This document shows positions 37,087-46,774 of a stretch of 64,000 bases of DNA, piece by piece. Under the pieces are notes generated by a model that did not search any database, was not told the origin of the DNA, and worked only from the letters and a program-made list of their open reading frames with translations. The DNA is from NP936 sp002726085 (lineage in GTDB: Bacteria; Acidobacteriota; Vicinamibacteria; Vicinamibacterales; UBA8438). The first letter of the stretch is position 1. Every line of letters begins with the position of its first letter. The position numbers and the translations under genes are program-made. Location: positions 1 through 64,000 of the forward strand of contig DASCQF010000037.1 of NCBI GenBank assembly GCA_036012905.1, written 5' to 3'.

Positions 37087-37216
37087 CAAGGCGCGCGACA
37101 ATGCGCGCCCCGCGGTCGCGGAGTGGGGCTCTGGGGCCCCCGCGAGCGCCCGCGGGGGGTTCGGGGCGAAGTCCCGTCCGAGTAAAGACGGGATGCCCCG
37201 CCCGGAAACCAAGGAG
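37083..37216. repeat. GC-rich element, family C copy 1
   Basis: From AAGGCGCGCGACAATGCGCG onward this stretch matches the start of 59512-59722 in order: a GCGCGC dyad, GCCCCGCGGTNGCGG, GGGCCCCCGC and a GGGGCGAAGTCCC hairpin. It ends about ten bases before the transaldolase start. An open frame crosses it, but its translation is a low-complexity Arg/Gly/Pro stretch with no family similarity. Confidence 0.6.
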
Positions 37217-37226
37217 TGAACAAGGG

Positions 37227-37886
37227 ATGAAGCTATTTGTCGACACCGCGAACCTGGAAGAGATCGAGGCGCTCGTGCCCCTCGGTATCGTCGACGGCGT
37301 CACCACCAACCCGTCGCTCCTGGCCAAGGTCGGGGGTGACCCCCGCGCGGCGCTGAAGCGGATTTGCGAGGTCGTGCAGGGGCCGGTGAGCGCCGAGGTC
37401 GTCGCAACTGACAGTGATGGCATGGTGCGCGAAGGGCGCGAGCTGGCGGCGATCGACCCGCACATCGTCGTCAAGGTGCCGTTCGGCAAACCCGGCGTGC
37501 GGGCCTGTCACACACTGGCCAACGAAGGGATCCGCGTGAACGTCACTCTGGTGTTCTCGCCGGCTCAGGCGTTGCTGGCCGCCAAGGTCGGCGCGTCGTT
37601 TGTCAGTCCGTTCGTTGGACGGCTCGATGACATCGGTACGTCGGGAATGAATCTCATCTCGCAGATCGTCGAGATCTTCGAGAACTTCGAGTTCTCCACC
37701 GAGGTGCTCGTTGCCAGCGTCCGCGGGCCGATTCACGTCATCGAATCTGCTCGCATGGGCGCCGACGTCTGCACCTGCCCGCCCAAGGCGATCGAGGCGC
37801 TGTTCAACCATCCGTTGACCGAGATCGGGCTGGCAAAGTTTCTGGCGGATTGGGCTAAGGCCCAGCAACAGCAGCCTGTGGCGTAG
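37227..37886 (+). CDS. Transaldolase, small FSA/TalC type
   Basis: ATG 37227 (AAGGG ribosome site) gives MKLFVDTANLEEIEAL and 219 residues, the size of fructose-6-phosphate aldolase/TalC-type transaldolases. The Schiff-base lysine is Lys83 in VVKVPFG. GVTTNPSLL and ASFVSPFVGRLDDIG are conserved. It moves dihydroxyacetone units in the pentose phosphate pathway. The open frame upstream of 37227 is repeat sequence. A gap of nine bases leads to the carboxylase gene. Confidence 0.93.
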   Translation: MKLFVDTANLEEIEALVPLGIVDGVTTNPSLLAKVGGDPRAALKRICEVVQGPVSAEVVATDSDGMVREGRELAAIDPHIVVKVPFGKPGVRACHTLANEGIRVNVTLVFSPAQALLAAKVGASFVSPFVGRLDDIGTSGMNLISQIVEIFENFEFSTEVLVASVRGPIHVIESARMGADVCTCPPKAIEALFNHPLTEIGLAKFLADWAKAQQQQPVA

Positions 37887-37895
37887 GACAGTCCA

Positions 37896-39437
37896 GTGGA
37901 CAAACAGAAGCGGCTCGAGGACTACACGCGACGCGCACAGCTTGGCGGCGGCGAGGAGCGCCTTGCCCGTCAGCATGCGGCCGGGAAGCTCACCGCACGG
38001 GAGCGGGTCGATCTGTTCTTCGACCCTGGCACGTTCCAGGAAGTGGACCAGCTCGTCGTGCACCGATGTCGCGATTTTGGGATGGAGGAGCAGGTCGTGC
38101 CGGGCGACGGTGTCGTTGCCGGGCGGGGCCGTGTCGACGGGCGGCTCGTCTACGCCTTCGCGCAGGACTTCACCGTTTTTGGGGGATCGCTGTCTGAAAC
38201 CAACGCCGCCAAGATCGTCAAGATCATGGACCTCGCCGTGGAGGCGGGTGCTCCGATCGTCGGGCTGAACGATTCCGGGGGGGCGCGCATTCAGGAAGGG
38301 GTCCTTTCACTCGGGGGTTACGCCGACATCTTCCTCCGCAACACGTTGGCGTCCGGTGTCGTGCCGCAGATCTCCGCCATCATGGGCCCCTGTGCCGGTG
38401 GCGCGGTGTACTCGCCCGCCATCACCGATTTCACCGTCATGGTGGACCAAACGAGCTACATGTTCATCACCGGGCCGGACGTCATCAAGACGGTCACCCA
38501 TGAGGATGTGACCAAGGAAGAGCTTGGCGGCGCGATGACCCACAACGCCAAGAGCGGGGTGGCGCACTTCGTCGTGCCGGACGACCAGGCATGCCTGGCT
38601 CTCATCCGCACGCTGCTCGGGTTCTGGCCAAGCAACAACCTGGATGAGACGCCGCGCGGCGCGGCGACCGACCCGGTCGACCGTGAGGACCCGGCGCTCG
38701 ACGATCTGGTGCCGGAGCTGCCGCACCAGCCTTACGACATGCGTGAGCTCATCCGCGCCGTCGCCGACCAGGGCGAGTTCGTCGAGGTGCACGAGCACTA
38801 TGCCCGGAACATCCTCGTCGGCTTCGTGCGCTTCGGCGGTCAGTCTGTCGGTGTCGTGGCCAACCAGCCGGCGCATCTCGCAGGCACGCTCGACATCGAC
38901 GCGTCGGTCAAAGGTGCGCGCTTCGTCCGCTTCTGCGACGCCTTCAATATTCCGCTGGTGACGTTCGAGGATGTCCCGGGCTTTCTGCCCGGCACCCAAC
39001 AAGAGTTCGGCGGCATCATTCGCCATGGTGCGAAGCTGCTGTTTGCCTTCGCCGAGGCTACCGTGCCGAAAGTGACCGTGATCACCCGCAAGGCCTACGG
39101 CGGAGCCTATTGCGTCATGGCCAGCAAGCACATCCGCACCGACGTGAACTTCGCCTGGCCCAGCGCCGAGATCGCCGTGATGGGACCCGAAGGGGCCGTG
39201 AATATCCTCTACAAGCGGGAGCTCGATGCGGCCGATGACCCCGATGCGCTCCGCACCGAGAAGGTCGCCGAGTTTCGAGAGAAGCTTGCCAACCCGTTTG
39301 TCGCCGCCGGTCGCGGGTTCATCGACGAGGTGATTCAGCCGCACACCACCCGGCCAAAGCTGATCGCCGCCCTCCGCAGCCTGGAGGGGAAGCGCGACAA
39401 AAACCCGCCAAAGAAACACGGGAACATACCGCTGTAG
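37896..39437 (+). CDS. Acyl-CoA carboxylase carboxyltransferase (beta) subunit, PccB-type
   Basis: 513 residues from GTG 37896. Crotonase-fold carboxyltransferase typical of propionyl-CoA/methylmalonyl-CoA carboxylases: ARQHAAGKLTARERVDLFFD at the start, GLNDSGGARIQEGV, GPCAGGAVYSPAITDF and KAYGGAYCVMASKHI form the oxyanion and CoA-binding sites. The biotin carboxylase and carrier genes lie 1 kb downstream on the same strand, with two opposite-strand genes between. Propionyl-CoA is the likely substrate. Confidence 0.93.
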   Translation: MDKQKRLEDYTRRAQLGGGEERLARQHAAGKLTARERVDLFFDPGTFQEVDQLVVHRCRDFGMEEQVVPGDGVVAGRGRVDGRLVYAFAQDFTVFGGSLSETNAAKIVKIMDLAVEAGAPIVGLNDSGGARIQEGVLSLGGYADIFLRNTLASGVVPQISAIMGPCAGGAVYSPAITDFTVMVDQTSYMFITGPDVIKTVTHEDVTKEELGGAMTHNAKSGVAHFVVPDDQACLALIRTLLGFWPSNNLDETPRGAATDPVDREDPALDDLVPELPHQPYDMRELIRAVADQGEFVEVHEHYARNILVGFVRFGGQSVGVVANQPAHLAGTLDIDASVKGARFVRFCDAFNIPLVTFEDVPGFLPGTQQEFGGIIRHGAKLLFAFAEATVPKVTVITRKAYGGAYCVMASKHIRTDVNFAWPSAEIAVMGPEGAVNILYKRELDAADDPDALRTEKVAEFREKLANPFVAAGRGFIDEVIQPHTTRPKLIAALRSLEGKRDKNPPKKHGNIPL

Positions 39438-39474
39438 CGCCGTGTGCAATACCCGCTCTGGGGATCTGGCGGTG

Positions 39475-39705
39475 CTATGAAACCCTGATGTCGCCCTTGA
39501 ACACGACGAAGACCAGGGTCACCGCGAGGAGTGCCACATATGGCGCGAAGAGTCCGGCTCCGTAGGGCACGAGGGACCGGCCGGCGAACCCTGTGAGCCA
39601 CATCACCAGGAACAGGGTGGTCCGCTTCGGCCACAGCTCATCCCAGCCGACAAGCATCAGGACCCAGAAGGTGACATGGGCGGCTATCGCGGCAAGGAAG
39701 ACCAT
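39475..39705 (-). CDS. Small membrane protein of unknown function
   Basis: 76 residues with two or three membrane segments (VFLAAIAAHVTFWVLMLVGW, TTLFLVMWLTGFAG, YVALLAVTLVFVVF). An AGAGG ribosome site precedes the ATG at 39705. It begins 10 bases after the stop of another membrane-protein gene, so the pair is an operon inserted head-on between two carboxylase genes. No family recognised. Confidence 0.68.
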   Translation of the reverse strand: MVFLAAIAAHVTFWVLMLVGWDELWPKRTTLFLVMWLTGFAGRSLVPYGAGLFAPYVALLAVTLVFVVFKGDIRVS

Positions 39706-39715
39706 GAGCTGCCTC

Positions 39716-40090
39716 TCAGCGAGCCGGGTCGTCGACTTCCTCGATGACCGTCGCGGCCCCCAACAAGAACGCTGCGTAGCCAGTCGCTAGCACCAGCAGC
39801 ATCAGGCTGAAATCAGTCCCGCGATCCAGATTGAGACCCGCCACGCCCGGCATCCCCGCACCCAGAATGATCAGATTGGCTACCACGATGACGCGGCGCG
39901 CTCCTCCCGAGCTGAGGGACCCAGGAAACCGGCCGTCCCGCAGGGCGGCTGGTATTACGCCGGCCATCGTCCCAAATGCGAGGCCGGTGCAGATCGCCGT
40001 GATGGGAGTGGTGCCCACCAGGAGAGTGAGCGCGCCTCCGACGGGTGCGGCGACGACCATGGTCAGCACAGCGAATCGTCTGTTGATCAT
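39716..40090 (-). CDS. Membrane protein of unknown function
   Basis: 124 residues with four predicted membrane helices (FAVLTMVVAAPVGGALTLLV, ITAICTGLAFGTMAGVIPAAL, VIVVANLIILGAG, LMLLVLATGYAAFLLGAATVI) and a strong GGGGGG ribosome site before ATG 40090. Not recognised. Probably a two-component membrane complex with the 76-residue protein encoded just downstream (inference). Confidence 0.7.
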   Translation of the reverse strand: MINRRFAVLTMVVAAPVGGALTLLVGTTPITAICTGLAFGTMAGVIPAALRDGRFPGSLSSGGARRVIVVANLIILGAGMPGVAGLNLDRGTDFSLMLLVLATGYAAFLLGAATVIEEVDDPAR

Positions 40091-40413
40091 GCGTTCCCCC
40101 CAGACTGGTTCGTGCTTGACGGAGTAGACGACGCGCGAGGCGGTGATTCGGTGTTGTTGGCGAGCATAGCACGAGGTGAATCGGGGTCTGCCCGTAACCG
40201 TCAGACACGTTCCTTCGGAGCGGTGCCAGCCGGCTTCAAGTGTTAGAATAATAGACAGTTCGCTCTGTCCTGAGTGGTTCGGTTCGCCAGTGTGAACAGG
40301 ACCAGCAAACTCGGCGTCTTGCCCACGGCGCCGTGTATTGGAGGTGGCGTGCGGGTTGTCCGGGTCGTTCCCGGTCCGCGCGTGCCTCCTGCGTCGAAAG
40401 ACTCAAGTCTCCA
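40091..40413. other. 323-base divergent intergenic region, no gene supported
   Basis: Separates the membrane-protein pair (minus) and the biotin carboxylase gene (plus). A short AT-rich patch (TAGAATAATAG at 40244-40254) stands out, but no -35 match sits at the right distance. The plus-strand frame from 40333 reads into the carboxylase gene; its first 27 codons are not similar to the family. Confidence 0.5.
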
Positions 40414-41927
<1,514 letters not shown>

Positions 41928-41928
<1 letters not shown>

Positions 41929-42494
41929 TGGCGACGGGCGAGGGTCGTGGTCCGAAGCGGCTGCATGTCGAGGTGGCGGGTGAGCGGCGACTGGTCACGG
42001 TCGAGCCGGTTGGCCCAATAGGGGATGCAGGGTCCCGATTCCTTGTGAGCTGGGACGACACGAAGTACGAAGTAGACGCGTCGCGGCTTCGATCGGGGGC
42101 GCTGTCGCTGATCGTGCCGGCGGTAGGGCACGCGAGTCACGAGGTGACCTGTCACGAGACGGCGCCCGGTGACCTGCTGCTCGGGATTGACGGGCGGCGC
42201 GTCCGCGCGTTGGTCACAGACGGTCGCAGCCGAGGAACGGGGACTGCAGGGCCGGCCAACATCGGTGAGCACCGCGTCGCGTCGCCGATGCCCGGCCGGG
42301 TCGTGCGTGTGCCGGTCGAACCGGGCGATGTGGTGGACGTCGGGCAAGGGCTCGTGGTCGTGGAGGCGATGAAGATGGAGAACGAGATTGTCTCTCCGGT
42401 CGCCGGTGTCGTGCAGGAGGTGAGCGCCGCGACAGGCGACTCGGTCGAGACCGGTGCCGTGCTGGTCGTGGTGGGTGCCCAGGAAAATGACTGA
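41928..42494 (+). CDS. Biotin carboxyl carrier protein with BT-like N-terminal region
   Basis: 188 residues. The C-terminal biotinyl domain (HRVASPMPGRVVRVPVEPGD onward) has the biotinylated Lys149 in EAMKMEN. The first 100 residues (KYEVDASRLRSGALSLIV, then HETAPGDLLLGIDGRRVRAL) look like part of the BT domain that links carboxylase and carrier in fused PccA proteins. Frame is -1 relative to the carboxylase gene, joined by TGATG, so the pair looks like a split PccA. It overlaps the TamB gene by one base. Confidence 0.92.
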
Positions 42495-45400
42495 TGACTG
42501 AAGACGGGCCCGGTACGCCGGAGCCGAGCAACGACGCGCCGAAGCCGTCTGCCGACATGGTCGACGTGCCGGCGCCAGGCGGCGGAGCCGTCGAGACGAC
42601 TGCGCCCGACGAGACGGCCGGGAAGACGCTGGGCGCGTTCCGGGCACGTCTCGGCCGGTGGGCGCCGCTCTCGCTTCGGCGGTATCTGCGCTGGGGCGTC
42701 GCGACGCTCGCCGTGGTCGTGGCGGTCGTCATCGTGGCGACGGTCACCGTAGACCTGGGCCCGTCCGTGCGTGCCCGTGCCGAACGGGAATTGGCCAATT
42801 ACCTCGACCGCGACGTGACGATTGGTCGGGTCGGCATTTACGTGGCGACGGGAAATTTTCTCGTCGAGGACCTCGTCATCGGCGGGCTCAACCCGGGTGA
42901 CCAGCCGTTCCTGACCGCCGAGCAGATCACTCTCTCAACCGTCTGGACGGCACTGCTGAAGCGCGAATTCCTCGTCGACGCGATCTCGATGGACAACTGG
43001 AAGATGCTGGCCGAGTCGTTTGAGGACGGCCGGCAGAGTTTCCCCGCCTTCGTCGAGCAGTCGGGGGACGACGCGGCCGCCATGAAAGAGGGCGAGGAAG
43101 AGGAGGCTCCCCAGGAGACGGCGCCAGCCGAGGAGGATGCCGGGCGTCGCTTCGTTACCACCGTGCAGTATCTGCACGCGACCAACGGCGAGTTCGTCCT
43201 CGACGACCACGGTGCGAACTTTGGCGTCATCTGCTCGAACCTCAATCTCACCATCACCAAGATTCTCGACTACCGGGGGCACGCGTCCTGCGCCGCGGGG
43301 AGCATCCTGATCGGCGACTACGAACCGATGTGGATGGACATGGCGGCCGACTTCGAGCTCGACGGTGCCCAGGTGCATCTGACCCGGGTCAACGTCGAGA
43401 CCGACGGCGCCAGCACCGTGCTCGATGGGGATGTCGACATGGCGAACCTGCCGGAGATGACATTCGAGCTGGAGTCGGACATCGACGTTATCCGCATGCG
43501 TGAGATTTTCTTCGCCGACAACAACTTCACGACGTCCGGCGAGGCCCACTTCACCGGCACGTTCCACAAGTTCGAAGACGGGTATGACCTGCTGGGCGCG
43601 ATTGCCAGCCCGGTCTTCGGTCTCGAGACCGCTGCCCGGCACTTCCGGTTCCCGAAGCTGGATGGGCAGCTGGTGTGGCAGCCCGACCGCTTCGATATGT
43701 GGGACATCACGTCGACGTTTCTTGACGGCCGCGTGCAGGCCGACCTCTCGACGTTCGGGCTCAGAGACCCGTGGGAGGGGACCTTCGGCTTTCGCTACGA
43801 GGATGTCGACGTGGCGCAGCTGGCGCGGGTCTTCGAGCTGCGTGGCATCGAGCCGGTCTCCCGTGCATCGGGGAGCCATCTGATGCAGTGGCCGATGAAG
43901 GGCGACGGCGGGTCCCGGCACGAGGGATCGACCGAGTTTGCCCCGCCCGATGGAGTTCGGCTGGCGACCGCCGAGGTTCCACCCGGCGCAGCGAGTGCGG
44001 TGGCGGCCAGGGCGGAGCAGTCACCCGACCTGGCCACCCGCGAATTCCTGTTCGGCGGTGCGCTCGACTACACCGTCGAGGACGGCTGGTTCAAGCTCAC
44101 CGATGGCCGCATCGCCACGCCGTCGACCCATGTGACTTTCGATGGCCGCACCCGATCAGGCTCCGAGGCCAGCATTCCCTTCAAAGTCGCTAGTACGAAC
44201 TGGCAGGAGAGCAACCGGTTGATGGTGGCCGTGATGACGGCGGTCGGCTCGCCGACCGACCCGCCCGCCGTGGACGGGGCGGGCACCTTCGACGGGATCA
44301 TGCTTGGCGATCTCGCTCGGCCGCGGATCGAAGCCACGTTTGCCGCGGAGGGGTTGCGGGCCTGGAACGTCGTATGGGGTGACGGCGGCGGCGAGATCGT
44401 TGTGGAGAACTCCTATCTGGACATCCGTGGCGGGCATTTTCGTCACGGCGATGCCGAGCTCAGTGTCGACGGGCTGTTCTCGCTGGGCGGGCCGCCAGAC
44501 GACGTCGGCGAGGAGATGAACGCGGTCTTCAACTTCGGTGCGTTCCCGACGGCGAACATCAAGGCGGCGTTTGGGCTCAGCGAGGGCTACTCCATCGACG
44601 GGCCGGGGACCGGCGAGGTGCATCTCTACGGCGCCTACCGGCGACTGTTCGGAGTTGGCAGAATCACGCTCGACCATCCGATCGCCTACGACGAGCCGTT
44701 CGACTCGGCCACCGCTGGGCTCCGTTTCGAGGGCAACGGCGTTCGTCTAGACGGGTTGGAGATGCGGAAGGGCGAGGGGGAGATCACCGGCGCGGCCTTC
44801 ATCGAGTGGGATGGCTCGTATTCCTTCAATTGGGGCGCCAGAAATATCGGGGTGGAGACCGTGGCGCTGATTCCCGAGCCACCTGAGCCGCTCTCGGGCA
44901 CGCTCGAGTTCACTGCGTCTGGCGTCGGCCAGTTCGACGATCCTCGCTACGAGGTCCGCGGCACCATTTTCGATCTGTTCATCGGTGAAGAAGAGGTCGG
45001 GCAGGTCACCGGTACGCTCGATGTCCGCGACAGCGCGCTGGCGCTCAACCTGGAGGGCGCCTCGTCGACGTTTGCCGTCTCCGCCTCTGGGCGGGTGGAG
45101 ATGTCGGAGCCGTATCAGGCGGAGCTGTCCTTGCGCGTGGCGAACGCGTCGCTCGATCCCTACGTGCGGATGTTCGTGCCCGAGCTGTCCCCCTACGCCA
45201 CCGCTGTGGTGAGTGGTTCGATGCGGGTCGTCGGCGAGCTGGGAGAATGGGACAACCTGGTCGCGGATGCCACGATCGAGCAGGCAGACCTGACGCTGCT
45301 CGACTACGGCGTCCAGAATGACGGGCCGATCCGGCTATCACTCGACCGGCGTGTGGTCGGCATCGACCAGCTTCGGCTGGCCGGTGACCGGACGGCGCTC

Positions 45401-46774
45401 CACTTGTCGGGCGCGGTCGATCTGGCGAACGACCAGCTCGCGCTCGTGGTGGAAGGCGACGCCAATCTCGGGATTCTCCAGGGCTTCTTCCAGGAACTCC
45501 GGGGGTCCGGTGACGCAGCGGTGCGCGCTCTGGTCACCGGGCCGCTCGCCGAGCCGGCTCTGACCGGAGAGACGGCGGTGTCGAATGGCCGCATCCGTCA
45601 CTTCTCACTGCCACACGGCCTCGAGGCGATCAACGGGCGGATCATCTTCGAGTCCGACGGCATCCGGTTCGACGACGTGGCGGCGATCATGGGCGGGGGA
45701 CCGGTGCTGATCGGAGGGCGCGTCGGCCTGAACGGGTTCCAGCCCGAAGAGCTGGGGGTTACGGTGAGCGGTCAGGAGTGGCAACTGCGATGGCCGGAAG
45801 GGTTCCGGTCGCTCATCGATGCGGACCTGGAGCTGCTTGGCGATGTCAGCGCACCGGTCCTGGCCGGCACCGTCAATGTGCGGGATATGGTCCTGCTCGA
45901 CGGACTCGACATCGATACCGGGCTGTTCGGCGGAGGGGATGAGGAGGACTTGGTGGAGTTGCTGCCCACCACCGAGGAATCTGGGTTGCCACTAAGCTTC
46001 GATATCCGCGTCGTGGCTCCATCCAGTCTCCGGATGACGAGTAACACCACACGCGTCGAGGGGAGCGCCGAGCTCACTCTGCGGGGCACCCTCGACCGGC
46101 CGCTCCTGTTCGGGACCGCCGAGATCGAGCGTTTGGAGGCGATTGTCGAGGGGACCCGGTATCGGCTCACCTACGGGACGATCGGGTTTTCCAATCCGAC
46201 CGAGATTGAGCCGTTCCTCGACGTAGAGGTCGAGGCCGATGTGCGTGTGCCGGGGCAGACCTATCGGGTGACGGTGCACGTCACTGGCACGCTCGACCGG
46301 CTGGTCCCGACGTTGTCGTCGGACCCGCCGCTGCCGGAGGTCGACATCCTGTCGCTCCTGCTCGGGGACATCCGCGACCCGCAGAGCGCCGATCTCCGGG
46401 CGGCACGGGCGCCGGAGCTGGCCCAGCAACAACGGTTTCAGGCTGGTGCGGCGCGGTTGCTCACCAGCTCGTTGTCGTCCGGCGTCGGACGCGTGGTCGA
46501 AGAATCGTTCGGGGTGGACACCTTTCAGATCACGCCGTCGCTCGGAGACCCGTCTGCGCAACAGTCGGCGCAACTCAACCCGACCGCTCGGGTGGTCATC
46601 GGCCAACGCATCTTCAGTCGTGCGCATTTGACGCTGTCACAGGCCCTGAGCGGCGCCAATCGCGATCTGATCGTGGTCCTCGAGTATGACCAGAGCGACC
46701 GGTTGTCCTGGGTCCTCTCCCAGAACGAAGACCGCACGTACGCCCTCGATTTTCGAGTGAGGCACGCCTTTTGA
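42494..46774 (+). CDS. tamB: TamB-family (DUF490) translocation/lipid-transport protein
   Basis: 1426 residues. After an acidic/Pro-rich cytoplasmic head comes one membrane anchor at about residues 67-91 (YLRWGVATLAVVVAVVIVAT), then a very long periplasmic beta-rich region made of AsmA/TamB-like repeats. The C-terminal DUF490 domain includes LRGTLDRPLLFGTAEIERLE and DRLVPTLSSDPPLPEVDILS. TamB proteins form hydrophobic grooves bridging the membranes, implicated in phospholipid transport and outer-membrane protein insertion. It overlaps the Omp85 gene by four bases. An acidic insert (KEGEEEEAPQETAPAEEDA) lies near residue 195. Confidence 0.93.
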   Translation: MTEDGPGTPEPSNDAPKPSADMVDVPAPGGGAVETTAPDETAGKTLGAFRARLGRWAPLSLRRYLRWGVATLAVVVAVVIVATVTVDLGPSVRARAERELANYLDRDVTIGRVGIYVATGNFLVEDLVIGGLNPGDQPFLTAEQITLSTVWTALLKREFLVDAISMDNWKMLAESFEDGRQSFPAFVEQSGDDAAAMKEGEEEEAPQETAPAEEDAGRRFVTTVQYLHATNGEFVLDDHGANFGVICSNLNLTITKILDYRGHASCAAGSILIGDYEPMWMDMAADFELDGAQVHLTRVNVETDGASTVLDGDVDMANLPEMTFELESDIDVIRMREIFFADNNFTTSGEAHFTGTFHKFEDGYDLLGAIASPVFGLETAARHFRFPKLDGQLVWQPDRFDMWDITSTFLDGRVQADLSTFGLRDPWEGTFGFRYEDVDVAQLARVFELRGIEPVSRASGSHLMQWPMKGDGGSRHEGSTEFAPPDGVRLATAEVPPGAASAVAARAEQSPDLATREFLFGGALDYTVEDGWFKLTDGRIATPSTHVTFDGRTRSGSEASIPFKVASTNWQESNRLMVAVMTAVGSPTDPPAVDGAGTFDGIMLGDLARPRIEATFAAEGLRAWNVVWGDGGGEIVVENSYLDIRGGHFRHGDAELSVDGLFSLGGPPDDVGEEMNAVFNFGAFPTANIKAAFGLSEGYSIDGPGTGEVHLYGAYRRLFGVGRITLDHPIAYDEPFDSATAGLRFEGNGVRLDGLEMRKGEGEITGAAFIEWDGSYSFNWGARNIGVETVALIPEPPEPLSGTLEFTASGVGQFDDPRYEVRGTIFDLFIGEEEVGQVTGTLDVRDSALALNLEGASSTFAVSASGRVEMSEPYQAELSLRVANASLDPYVRMFVPELSPYATAVVSGSMRVVGELGEWDNLVADATIEQADLTLLDYGVQNDGPIRLSLDRRVVGIDQLRLAGDRTALHLSGAVDLANDQLALVVEGDANLGILQGFFQELRGSGDAAVRALVTGPLAEPALTGETAVSNGRIRHFSLPHGLEAINGRIIFESDGIRFDDVAAIMGGGPVLIGGRVGLNGFQPEELGVTVSGQEWQLRWPEGFRSLIDADLELLGDVSAPVLAGTVNVRDMVLLDGLDIDTGLFGGGDEEDLVELLPTTEESGLPLSFDIRVVAPSSLRMTSNTTRVEGSAELTLRGTLDRPLLFGTAEIERLEAIVEGTRYRLTYGTIGFSNPTEIEPFLDVEVEADVRVPGQTYRVTVHVTGTLDRLVPTLSSDPPLPEVDILSLLLGDIRDPQSADLRAARAPELAQQQRFQAGAARLLTSSLSSGVGRVVEESFGVDTFQITPSLGDPSAQQSAQLNPTARVVIGQRIFSRAHLTLSQALSGANRDLIVVLEYDQSDRLSWVLSQNEDRTYALDFRVRHAF

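Noticed and set aside
37101..37226. N-terminal extension of the transaldolase
   Set aside because: The codons lie in a family C repeat; the family start MKLFVDTAN is at 37227 with its own ribosome site.
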